Origin: Planctomycetaceae bacterium
Lineage (GTDB): Bacteria; Planctomycetota; Planctomycetia; Planctomycetales; Planctomycetaceae
Direction of reading: 5' to 3'
NCBI GenBank assembly: GCA_947479075.1
Contig: CANJZR010000228.1
Location: 1-6,530, forward strand
DNA: 6,530 bases
The translations under genes were made by a program, and so were the position numbers. The notes beneath the pieces are model-generated. The model was not told where the DNA came from and made no database searches. It saw nothing but the letters and a program-made list of their open reading frames with translations. Shown here in pieces: positions 1 to 5,813 of the stretch (position 1 is the first letter of the stretch; every line of letters starts with the position of its first letter).

Positions 1-102
1 AGCAGCCTCGAAGAGGCGACAGGGCAGTCGGGCTCTTAGGCGGTTCCCGCGCGGGGATCGAGTTGGATTATTGCCTGAATGCTGAGCTGCAGGGCCACTC
101 TC

Positions 103-190
103 CTGTCGCCACTTCGTGGCTGCGAGCTGGCGACTGCGTTTTCCTTGGGCTGTCGCCCAAGGCTATCTGCTGTCACCGCTTCGCGGTTTG
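103..190. repeat. Cluster of three small perfect hairpins with two related repeat units
   Basis: Two related copies of about 20 bp (103-122 and 170-189) each contain a perfect 5-bp stem closing a TTC loop. In the first (108-120) the stem is GCCAC/GTGGC; in the second (175-187) it is ACCGC/GCGGT. The stems differ at two base pairs and both changes are compensated on the opposite arm, so pairing is kept while sequence changes. Between them (143-162) is a perfect 8-bp stem, CCTTGGGC/GCCCAAGG, with loop TGTC. GTCGCC at 105-110 can alternatively pair with GGCGAC at 129-134. The pattern resembles a REP-like or other dispersed intergenic hairpin element. That identity is inference, because copies elsewhere in the genome cannot be seen from here. 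Confidence 0.55.
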
Positions 191-435
191 GACAGTCTTG
201 TGACGGAGGCTCTTATGCAGTGCAAATCGAGTCTCAATCGGCTTCGTCATCGCGCCGTCAGGGAACACATGGCTTCATCGACCTGCTGCAATTTTGCATG
301 ATTCGTGCCGAACAACATTGGACGTGAGTCTGCCGTGGAAACGTGAGGTCTATTGACGGATCACTTACACCCGAATTCAACTCATCGCCGGAGACTACTC
401 CTTCGCCACTCGTTACCGATTCGAGAACGCAACGT

Positions 436-466
436 CGAGCCACGGCAGACTGACGTCTGCCGCTCG
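436..466. other. Long hairpin upstream of the helicase promoter
   Basis: A 7-bp perfect stem, GGCAGAC (444-450) with GTCTGCC (455-461), closes a TGAC tetraloop. It is extended by a 5-bp outer stem, CGAGC (436-440) with GCTCG (462-466), with a 3-nt CAC bulge on the left arm. The 12 paired positions, mostly G-C, make this the strongest inverted repeat in the leader. No T-run follows on either strand, so it is not a standard intrinsic terminator. It ends 25 bp before the candidate -35 element. It could be an operator, part of an upstream transcript's 3' end, or a structural repeat. The sequence does not decide between these. Confidence 0.5.
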
Positions 467-496
467 CTTCAGGAACATAGAACTCGCAGACTGACG
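445..496. repeat. Exact 11-bp direct repeat GCAGACTGACG
   Basis: The 11-mer GCAGACTGACG occurs at 445-455 and again at 486-496, 41 bp apart start to start, about four turns of B-DNA. The first copy forms the left arm and loop of the long hairpin. The second overlaps the candidate -35 hexamer of the helicase promoter. Spacing and position are compatible with a pair of regulator-binding sites, but no known operator consensus is recognised. Confidence 0.4.
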
Positions 497-520
497 CGGG
501 GAATCAATGACGCGTATACT
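491..520 (+). promoter_or_regulatory. Candidate sigma70-type promoter for the helicase gene
   Basis: CTGACG (491-496; 4 of 6 matches to TTGACA) and TATACT (515-520; 5 of 6 matches to TATAAT) are separated by 18 bp. Transcription would start near 527, about 35-45 nt before the helicase start codon. A leader of that length argues against the in-frame TTG at 535 as the real start. The call rests on hexamer matching alone. Confidence 0.4.
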
Positions 521-545
521 ATCTGCTGTCGAAATTGACTGCCCC

Positions 546-552
546 AAGGGAG
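546..552 (+). promoter_or_regulatory. Shine-Dalgarno-like AAGGGAG of the helicase gene
   Basis: AAGGGAG lies 9 nt before an in-frame GTG at 562 and 18 nt before the ATG at 571. By spacing it favours the GTG, which would add three residues to the protein. By homology the protein naturally begins at the ATG (MDGLTLSQQ). Both are plausible, and the difference does not affect any domain. Confidence 0.4.
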
Positions 553-570
553 TGCCCGCGCGTGTCGTTG

Positions 571-2970
571 ATGGATGGATTGACGCTGAGCCAGCAGACA
601 GCTGTCCAGCACGTCGACGGACCATTGCTGGTACTCGCCGGACCGGGGTCGGGCAAAACGCGCGTCGTGACACGGCGAGTGGCCCATCTGGTGGAGCGTG
701 GAGTCCCGCCACGTCACATTCTCGCAATCACGTTTACCAACAAAGCCTCGCAGGAGATGGCCGAACGGGTGCATCACCTGCTCCCCGACTGCCGCGTGCG
801 GGTGTCAACGTTTCACCGGTTCTGCGCGAGCCTCCTGCGGCAGCATGCCGGAATCGTCGGCCTGCAGCCGAACTACTCGATCCTCGACACAGGTGACCAG
901 CGGTCCATCCTTCGCGAGGTGATGAGCGGACTCGATTACGACCTCACCCACTTCACGCCCGACAAAATCGCGTGGCGGATCTCCCAGCTGAAGAATGATC
1001 TCGTTTCGTCCGAGGACTATGCCCTGCGGATGGCCGACTGTCCAGGAGATCTTTGGGAGACCGTGACCGCCCGCATCTACCCGGCGTACCAGAAGCGGAT
1101 GCTGGAGGCGAATTCGGTCGACTTCGACGACCTGCTGATTCATGTGGCACGGATGCTGGCTGAGCATGACGAACTGCGGCAGAGCCTCGACCAGCAGTTC
1201 CGCTACATCATGGTCGACGAGTACCAGGACACCAACGCCGCCCAGTACCAGATCGTGCTGGCCCTCTCACAACGGTTTCCCAACCTGTGCGTGACCGGCG
1301 ACCCTGATCAGTCAATCTACGGCTGGCGTGGGGCCCGCATCGCGAATATCCTGCGGTTTGAACACGATTACCCGCAGGCGAAAGTGATTCGCCTCGAAGA
1401 GAACTTCCGCAGCTCTCCGGAGATCCTGTCGGCGGCTGATTCGCTGATCGCCAATAACTCGCAGCGTAAAGAGAAGCACCTGATCGCGACCCAGCCCAGC
1501 GGGCCGGCGGTGAAATCACTGCTGTTTGAGAATGGCAATGACGAGGCTGACGGCATTGCCACTCGGATTCAGGCTGCCGTTGAGGCGGGACGCTGGCGGC
1601 CCTCTGACGTGGCGATCTTCTATCGGACGAACGCTCTGTCTCGACAGGTCGAAATGGCCCTGCAGCGAGTGCGGCTGCCTTACCAGATCGCGGCGGGTGT
1701 CGCGTTCTATGAACGAGCGGAGATCAAGGACGCGATCGCATACCTGCGACTCATCGCGAACCCGAACGACCGGGCAGCGTTTATTCGAGTAGTCAACAAA
1801 CCGCTGCGAGGGTTGGGCGAAACGTCTCGCAAACGACTGTTGGAGTGGGCCGATCAACAGGGACTGACGCCGCTGGAGGCGTGCCTTCGTGCGAAGGAAG
1901 TCACTCCGAAACTCGGGGCCAAGGCGGCGTTCGGCTTTAAGTTGTTCGCCGAGTTGATTCAGCGCTGCTCGCTGGCCGACTCGGGCTCGGTGTCGGAGCT
2001 GCTCGAAACCATTCTCGACAAGAGCTTCTACCGCGGCAGTCTCGCGTCCAATGCCCAGGAAGACGATATCGAACGTCTGCAGAACCTCGACGAACTCGTC
2101 ACAGCTGCCAAACAGTACGACGAAGGAGCGGGTGACGCGAAGAGCCTGTCAGGGTTCCTCGAACAGGTCTCGCTCGTCAGCGAAACCGACTCGCTCGATT
2201 CATCCGCAGGCAGCGTGACGCTCATGACGCTGCACGCCGCTAAGGGCCTCGAGTTCCCCGTCGTGTTTATCCTCGGGCTGGAAGAAGGACTGCTGCCGCA
2301 CGAGCGAGCTGTCCGGGAAGGCGACCGCCATGCGATCGAAGAAGAACGCCGTCTGCTGTTCGTGGGAATGACACGGGCCAAGCGCGAACTGCTCCTGACG
2401 CTGACAGCTGTGCGGGCACTGCGGGGGCGTTTACTGACTTCGATCCCCAGCTTGTTCCTGTCCGAGTTTCCACACGATCAGGAACTGCAGGAGACTGTCT
2501 ATGGAGTCGGCCAGCGATTCAAAGCTCCCGTGTGGGACCCGGACGACGACACGATCGATGTCTCGGCAGATCTTGATGAGGACGAGGAAGAACAAGATCC
2601 CGGACCGTCTGTGTCGATGACACCCAAGCCCACGACCAAGGTGATCGAGCCGCCCCACGACCGCTCTTCGGGCAAAACGAACATCCGCCAGACGAAGCCG
2701 ACCTCTCGCAAGTCGTCGGTTTTCTCCAACCCGCTACTCACCACCGCGGCGAGTTTGCTCGACGGGAAGAAAGAGCCCGTCGTCGCACCGATCGGTTTCC
2801 AGATCGGGATGCAGGTCCGTCATCCCCGCTACGGGGTCGGACAGGTGCTCACCGTCGGCCATATCGCTTCGCGTCGAACCGTGACAGTGGCCTTTGATGA
2901 GGACGGCCGGATTGAAACTTTTGTAGCTGCCAAGTGCCCCCTGCAGCCGATCGGCCACGACACTGAATAG
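571..2970 (+). CDS. pcrA: ATP-dependent DNA helicase, PcrA/UvrD type (superfamily 1A)
   Basis: This is a 3'-5' DNA helicase/translocase that unwinds DNA in nucleotide-excision and mismatch repair, replication restart and removal of stalled RNA polymerase. All SF1A motifs are intact (ATG-571 numbering): Q motif near Gln8, Walker A GPGSGKT at 24-30, motif Ia TFTNKAS, Walker B DEYQD at 216-220, motif III GDPDQSIYGWRG at 243-254, motif IV EENFRS at 276-281, the FYERAEIKD signature, motif V TLHAAKGLEF at 553-562, and motif VI with GMTRAKR at 599-605. An acidic, disordered linker (about 656-740) leads to a C-terminal Tudor-like module from about 746 (VRHPRYGVGQV), the segment that binds RNA polymerase in PcrA and UvrD. 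At 799 aa the length is slightly above the usual 720-750, because of the linker. In-frame GTG 562 and TTG 535 are alternative starts. ATG 571 is chosen because the family N-terminus begins there and the candidate promoter leaves little leader before 535. No operon partner is visible upstream. Confidence 0.95.
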   Translation: MDGLTLSQQTAVQHVDGPLLVLAGPGSGKTRVVTRRVAHLVERGVPPRHILAITFTNKASQEMAERVHHLLPDCRVRVSTFHRFCASLLRQHAGIVGLQPNYSILDTGDQRSILREVMSGLDYDLTHFTPDKIAWRISQLKNDLVSSEDYALRMADCPGDLWETVTARIYPAYQKRMLEANSVDFDDLLIHVARMLAEHDELRQSLDQQFRYIMVDEYQDTNAAQYQIVLALSQRFPNLCVTGDPDQSIYGWRGARIANILRFEHDYPQAKVIRLEENFRSSPEILSAADSLIANNSQRKEKHLIATQPSGPAVKSLLFENGNDEADGIATRIQAAVEAGRWRPSDVAIFYRTNALSRQVEMALQRVRLPYQIAAGVAFYERAEIKDAIAYLRLIANPNDRAAFIRVVNKPLRGLGETSRKRLLEWADQQGLTPLEACLRAKEVTPKLGAKAAFGFKLFAELIQRCSLADSGSVSELLETILDKSFYRGSLASNAQEDDIERLQNLDELVTAAKQYDEGAGDAKSLSGFLEQVSLVSETDSLDSSAGSVTLMTLHAAKGLEFPVVFILGLEEGLLPHERAVREGDRHAIEEERRLLFVGMTRAKRELLLTLTAVRALRGRLLTSIPSLFLSEFPHDQELQETVYGVGQRFKAPVWDPDDDTIDVSADLDEDEEEQDPGPSVSMTPKPTTKVIEPPHDRSSGKTNIRQTKPTSRKSSVFSNPLLTTAASLLDGKKEPVVAPIGFQIGMQVRHPRYGVGQVLTVGHIASRRTVTVAFDEDGRIETFVAAKCPLQPIGHDTE

Positions 2971-2978
2971 GTCGTACT

Positions 2979-2999
2979 CCATACCAACTTCTGGTGTGG
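2979..2999 (+). terminator. Hairpin after the helicase stop codon, possible weak terminator
   Basis: CCATACCA (2979-2986) pairs with TGGTGTGG (2992-2999) around a 5-nt loop, giving 8 bp with one G-U wobble, starting 9 nt after the TAG stop. No run of T follows (the next bases are CGTGGTTG), so it lacks the tail of an intrinsic terminator. It may attenuate transcription, protect the 3' end of the helicase mRNA, or be incidental. If it is leaky, the helicase transcript could continue into the FHA-LuxR gene 100 bp downstream. Confidence 0.35.
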
Positions 3000-3100
3000 C
3001 GTGGTTGAACATCTCTCCACAATCCAAGAGGATTCGCTCACAGACTGTTCCGTTCGAGTTGCCCGCCTGGCATTCTCGTTCGATCTCTTTTGAGCACATT

Positions 3101-3694
3101 ATGGATTCCGATCTTTTCCTTGTATCTCGTGCGGAAGACTCTGCGTGCCAACCCGCAATCCGTCTTCGCGGCGGAAAGATCACGATCGGTCGCACGCCTC
3201 AGTGTCACATCTTCCTGCCCGACCCCACGGTCTCCCGCCAGCATGCCGTCCTCAGCGTCACAGCAGATCGTGTCCTGCTGACCGACCTTCAGAGTCGCAA
3301 CGGAACCTGGGTCGATGACCAGCGGATCGAAAGCGCAAACGTCAAAAAAGGGCAGGAAATCCGCTTCGGGGACACTGTATTCGTACTCTCTGGCGACCCC
3401 AATAAAGAGAGTGCGATGGAGCTGGATCTGGCGACAGATGCGCCACGTACGATTCGCAAAACGATTAACCCCTCCGAATCACTCAAACCACGACAGCTCG
3501 AAGTCCTGAGCTGGTTGATCCAGGGATTGAACGAAAAAGAGGTCGCTGCCCAGCTGGGGATCTCCCGCGAGACGGTCCACAATCACATCCGGAAAATCTA
3601 CGCGGCATACAACGTCCACTCACGAGTCGAGTTGTTGCTCAAGGTCAATCCGATGAAGGGGATCAAGTTGACCCTGTCTCGCCCGGACGAATAA
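3101..3694 (+). CDS. FHA domain - LuxR-type HTH transcriptional regulator
   Basis: This 197-aa cytoplasmic protein joins a phosphothreonine-binding FHA domain (about 5-97) to a LuxR/GerE-type DNA-binding domain (about 126-185). The FHA hallmarks are all present: GR at 30-31, SRQH at 45-48 and NGT at 67-69. The C-terminal part matches the GerE pattern, with EVLSWLIQGLNEKEVAAQL (134-152) followed by the recognition helix around SRETVHNHI (155-163) and the closing V-x-x-R (172-175). The linker (98-127) is rich in Thr/Ser (Thr112, 117, 121; Ser125, 127). The expected role, by inference, is to turn Ser/Thr-kinase signals into transcriptional control; targets are unknown. The frame also opens at GTG 2996. 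ATG 3101 is preferred because the extra 35 residues have no domain character and the GTG lies inside the hairpin after the helicase. No clear ribosome-binding site precedes the ATG. The gene follows the helicase by 130 bp. Confidence 0.88.
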   Translation: MDSDLFLVSRAEDSACQPAIRLRGGKITIGRTPQCHIFLPDPTVSRQHAVLSVTADRVLLTDLQSRNGTWVDDQRIESANVKKGQEIRFGDTVFVLSGDPNKESAMELDLATDAPRTIRKTINPSESLKPRQLEVLSWLIQGLNEKEVAAQLGISRETVHNHIRKIYAAYNVHSRVELLLKVNPMKGIKLTLSRPDE

Positions 3695-3709
3695 ACCGAT
3701 GCGGGGAAG

Positions 3710-4063
3710 TTACGGCAGCAGATCAATCCCGAACCTCTTCACCACGATGGCAAAGAGCCAGAAGCAGACCAACGTGATCACCACGCTGGCCGCCATCGTG
3801 CCCCAGAACCCCCAACGTGGGAGCAGACTGGGAAAGGCCAAAAACATCGGCAGCGTGGGGACCACATACCAGAACGTGTACCACGCGTGATTCGCAATCT
3901 TCTGGTCCGGCTGTTTTTCGACATAGAGCCATGTCAGCGACAACAGCGTGACCAGCGGCAACGCCGCGATGAAGCCCCCAAGCTTATCGCTCCGTTTGGC
4001 CAGTTCCGAGATCAACACCACCATCGCAGCGGTCAGTGTGTACTTGGTGAGGATCCAGGCCAT
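3710..4063 (-). CDS. DUF3147 family integral membrane protein
   Basis: A 117-aa, strongly hydrophobic protein with about four membrane segments (roughly 4-22, 29-48, 60-80, 86-108). The segment SELAKRSDKLGGFIAALPL (19-37) and the following LTWLYVE (43-49) match what I recall of the DUF3147 family, whose members are about 110-120 aa; the biochemical role is unknown. The short charged loop KRSDK (23-27) separates the first two helices. The start is the ATG at 4061-4063, with the stop TAA at 3710-3712. It lies 49 bp downstream of the DUF1501 gene on the same strand, so the two could be co-transcribed, although nothing known links their functions. Its 3' end faces the FHA-LuxR gene across a 15-bp gap. 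Confidence 0.75.
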   Translation of the reverse strand: MAWILTKYTLTAAMVVLISELAKRSDKLGGFIAALPLVTLLSLTWLYVEKQPDQKIANHAWYTFWYVVPTLPMFLAFPSLLPRWGFWGTMAASVVITLVCFWLFAIVVKRFGIDLLP

Positions 4064-4112
4064 TGTCTTACGCTTTCACGAGAGTGATGCCAGTCAGACT
4101 CAGGTCACGTAA

Positions 4113-5546
4113 CTATCCCAGCTCACGGCCCGTAATCAGCTTGTACGCCGCGCCCTCATTCTGCGTCGGCCGCTCTGGCCGCCCCTTATGCAAATAGGTC
4201 AGCTGCATATTGTCGAGACCAAGCAGATAAAGCACCGTTGCATGCAGATCGTGAACGTGCAACCGGTTTTCGATGGCATGGAATCCCAGATCATCGGTCG
4301 AACCGATTGTCTGGCCCCCCTGGACACCGCCGCCCGCCATCCACATCGTGAAGCCGGTCGGGTTGTGGTCGCGGCCATCTCCCTTTTCGCTCATCGGAGT
4401 CCGGCCAAACTCTCCGCCCCAGATAACGAGCGTAGAATCGAGCAGGCCGCGCCGCTTGAGATCCTTCAGCAACCCCGCGACCGGTTTGTCGGAGCTGGCA
4501 AACTGCTCGGTGTGGTTCTTTTCGATACCAGTGTGGGCGTCCCACTTACTCCCAGCCCCATGCCACAGCTGAATAAACCGCACTCCGCGCTCCACCAGCC
4601 GACGCGACAGCAGGCACATGCGACCGAACGTCTCCGTGTGCTTCTCATCCAGGCCGTATAGCTGTTGTGTTTCCGCGGTCTCGACCGCAAAGTTCACTGC
4701 CTCGGGGGCGTGGGCTTGCATCCGGAATGCCAGTTCATAGGAGCCGATCCGGGCATCGAGTTCTGACTGGAACCGGCGGGGCAGGGCGTGCTCCTGATTC
4801 ATCGAGTTCAGCAGTTCCAGTTTGGCCCGTTGGGCCTCCTCAGTCACGCCCTTTGGCGTTTTGAGATTCCGGATCGGCTCCTGGCCAAACTCCAGCCGCG
4901 TCCCCTGGTACACCGCGGGCATGAACCCCGCACTCCAATTGCGAGGACCGTTAATGGTCGGCGTGTTCGAGTCGGTCATCACGACGAACGAGGGCAGGTT
5001 CTCATTCTCGGTCCCGAGCCCATACGTCACCCACGAACCGAGGCACGGCCGTCCGGCGATCGGTGAGCCGGTGTTCATCTGGCACACGCCGCCCGAGTGG
5101 TTGATCGCATTCGTCCAGCACGACCGAATCACCGCGATGTCGTCAACGCACTGAGCGGTATAGGGCAACCAGTCACTGACCCAGGTCCCCGCCTCACCGT
5201 ATTGCTTCCACTGGCGACGCGATTCCAACAGCGGGGCGTTGGCCTCGCCCATTGCAGTGATGACCTTCTTGTACCCTGATGGCAGCGGCTTACCCGCCAG
5301 CTCATTGAGCTTCGGCTTGGGATCGAAGCTGTCCATCTGACTGGGGCCACCCTCCATGAACAGATAGATCACGCTCTTCGCCCGCGCCACAGCTTGCGAA
5401 ACACGGGCGGCAAACGGCGAGCCTTCGCCGCCCAGTAACGATCGGTCGCCTCCCAACATCCCCGCCAGTGCCACGGCCCCAAATCCGGCACCGCCGCGCA
5501 ATAGTGCCTCGCGGCGAGTCTGAGGGGGAGGAGCAAACTGCGACAT
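4113..5546 (-). CDS. Tat-exported DUF1501 protein (sulfatase/alkaline-phosphatase-like fold)
   Basis: This 477-aa protein has a twin-arginine signal: TRREALLRGG at 10-19 followed by a hydrophobic Ala/Gly stretch (20-33), so it is predicted to leave the cytoplasm folded. The mature part shows the DUF1501 hallmarks in order: MEGGPSQMDSFDPKP (64-78), SCWTNAINHSGG, FIQLWHG with WDAHT (335-339), LVIWGGEFGRTP (373-384), GRDHNPTGF (391-399), WMAGGGVQGG (402-411) and VHDLHATVLYLLGLD (431-445). The Asp and His residues in these motifs are the likely metal ligands of an alkaline-phosphatase-superfamily enzyme; the substrate is unknown. In planctomycetes such genes usually follow a PSD1/DUF1553-type cytochrome gene; none is next to this one. 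The ATG at 5546 is preferred over the GTG at 5555 because an AGGTG ribosome-binding site lies 6 nt before the ATG and includes that GTG. The length is typical of the family. Confidence 0.92.
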   Translation of the reverse strand: MSQFAPPPQTRREALLRGGAGFGAVALAGMLGGDRSLLGGEGSPFAARVSQAVARAKSVIYLFMEGGPSQMDSFDPKPKLNELAGKPLPSGYKKVITAMGEANAPLLESRRQWKQYGEAGTWVSDWLPYTAQCVDDIAVIRSCWTNAINHSGGVCQMNTGSPIAGRPCLGSWVTYGLGTENENLPSFVVMTDSNTPTINGPRNWSAGFMPAVYQGTRLEFGQEPIRNLKTPKGVTEEAQRAKLELLNSMNQEHALPRRFQSELDARIGSYELAFRMQAHAPEAVNFAVETAETQQLYGLDEKHTETFGRMCLLSRRLVERGVRFIQLWHGAGSKWDAHTGIEKNHTEQFASSDKPVAGLLKDLKRRGLLDSTLVIWGGEFGRTPMSEKGDGRDHNPTGFTMWMAGGGVQGGQTIGSTDDLGFHAIENRLHVHDLHATVLYLLGLDNMQLTYLHKGRPERPTQNEGAAYKLITGRELG

Positions 5547-5552
5547 ATCGAT

Positions 5553-5557
5553 CACCT
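5553..5557 (-). promoter_or_regulatory. Ribosome-binding site of the DUF1501 gene
   Basis: On the minus strand AGGTG (5557 down to 5553) stands 6 nt before the ATG at 5546. It decides the start: the alternative in-frame GTG at 5555-5553 falls inside this site, and starting there would add only three residues before the Tat signal. Confidence 0.55.
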
Positions 5558-5700
5558 GGACATGCGGATCAAATCGCCAACGACCAGCCTAACGTCTTAA
5601 TCCTCAGTATGACAGATGGGCAGGGTGGAGGAAACATTCGTTCAGAGAGTGATGGGGTCACCGAGGACCAAGAGCACGCAGTCAGCGAAGCTGGCTTTCG

Positions 5701-5731
5701 ACTGACCACTGAAAACCGACGACTGACAACT
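5701..5731. repeat. Heptanucleotide tandem repeat, consensus ACTGACN
   Basis: Four consecutive 7-bp units begin at 5701, 5708, 5715 and 5722, followed by a partial ACT at 5729. The first and fourth match ACTGACN exactly, the second reads ACTGAAA and the third ACCGACG. The array lies in the divergent spacer between the DUF1501 and MFS genes. Short 7-bp tandem repeats of this kind are known from intergenic DNA of other bacteria, for example the STRR elements of filamentous cyanobacteria. Whether this is the same kind of element is inference. Confidence 0.6.
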
Positions 5732-5743
5732 CCTCACATGGCA

Positions 5744-5762
5744 TCCTTTCTTTTCTCCCCTC
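5744..5762. other. Uninterrupted pyrimidine tract upstream of the MFS gene
   Basis: Nineteen consecutive C/T bases on the plus strand lie about 50 bp before the MFS start codon, within the 267-bp divergent spacer (5547-5813). No convincing -35/-10 pair was found for either divergent gene. The tract may be part of a promoter region or may be a compositional accident. Confidence 0.4.
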
Positions 5763-5802
5763 AACTCTTCACCATGTACCCGCCGCTCCAGCCTATTTCT
5801 TC

Positions 5803-5807
5803 AGGAG
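5803..5807 (+). promoter_or_regulatory. Ribosome-binding site of the MFS transporter gene
   Basis: AGGAG stands 6 nt before the ATG at 5814, the best Shine-Dalgarno match and spacing in the window. It fixes the start of the partial gene and rules in favour of this frame over the longer overlapping open frame that begins at 5468. Confidence 0.75.
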
Positions 5808-5813
5808 TTGTTG

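Larger units (their letters stand above)
1..534. other. Gene-free leader region upstream of the helicase
   Basis: I see no credible coding sequence here. The plus-strand frames open at the left edge stop at about 39, 85 and 201, and none of their translations looks like the end of a known protein. The small ORFs (such as 79-327) have low-complexity, arginine/serine-rich translations, and their apparent internal repeat (LLSPLRG in two different frames) simply reflects DNA hairpin repeats. What the region does hold is a GC-rich palindrome at 46-55, three small hairpins at 108-187, a long hairpin at 436-466, an 11-bp direct repeat (445-455 and 486-496) and a promoter-like pair of hexamers at 491-520. 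I see no recognisable structure between about 200 and 430. Confidence 0.7.

Noticed and set aside
46..55. Palindrome CCCGCGCGGG near the left edge
   Set aside because: A 10-bp GC-only palindrome in GC-rich DNA with no neighbouring site or gene start; not enough to call an operator or terminator.
79..327. An 82-aa plus-strand open frame with an LLSPLRG motif that recurs in an overlapping frame
   Set aside because: The peptide similarity between frames comes from the DNA hairpin repeats at 103-190, not from coding selection; there is no ribosome-binding site and no domain.
2734..3195. A 153-aa minus-strand open frame spanning the helicase 3' end and the FHA gene start
   Set aside because: It is antisense to two well-supported genes, has no recognisable domain, and its composition is that of a shadow frame.
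4076..4087. Short hairpin TCAC-GAGA-GTGA between the DUF1501 and DUF3147 genes
   Set aside because: Only 4 bp of stem and no T-run; expected by chance in a sequence this long.
4188..4661. A 157-aa plus-strand open frame inside the DUF1501 gene
   Set aside because: Antisense shadow of a conserved coding region; no motif of its own.
5335..5375. Gln70 instead of His in the GGPSH-type motif of the DUF1501 protein, as a possible loss of activity
   Set aside because: From memory the family shows both GGPSQ and GGPSH at this position, and all later Asp/His motifs are intact, so this is ordinary variation.
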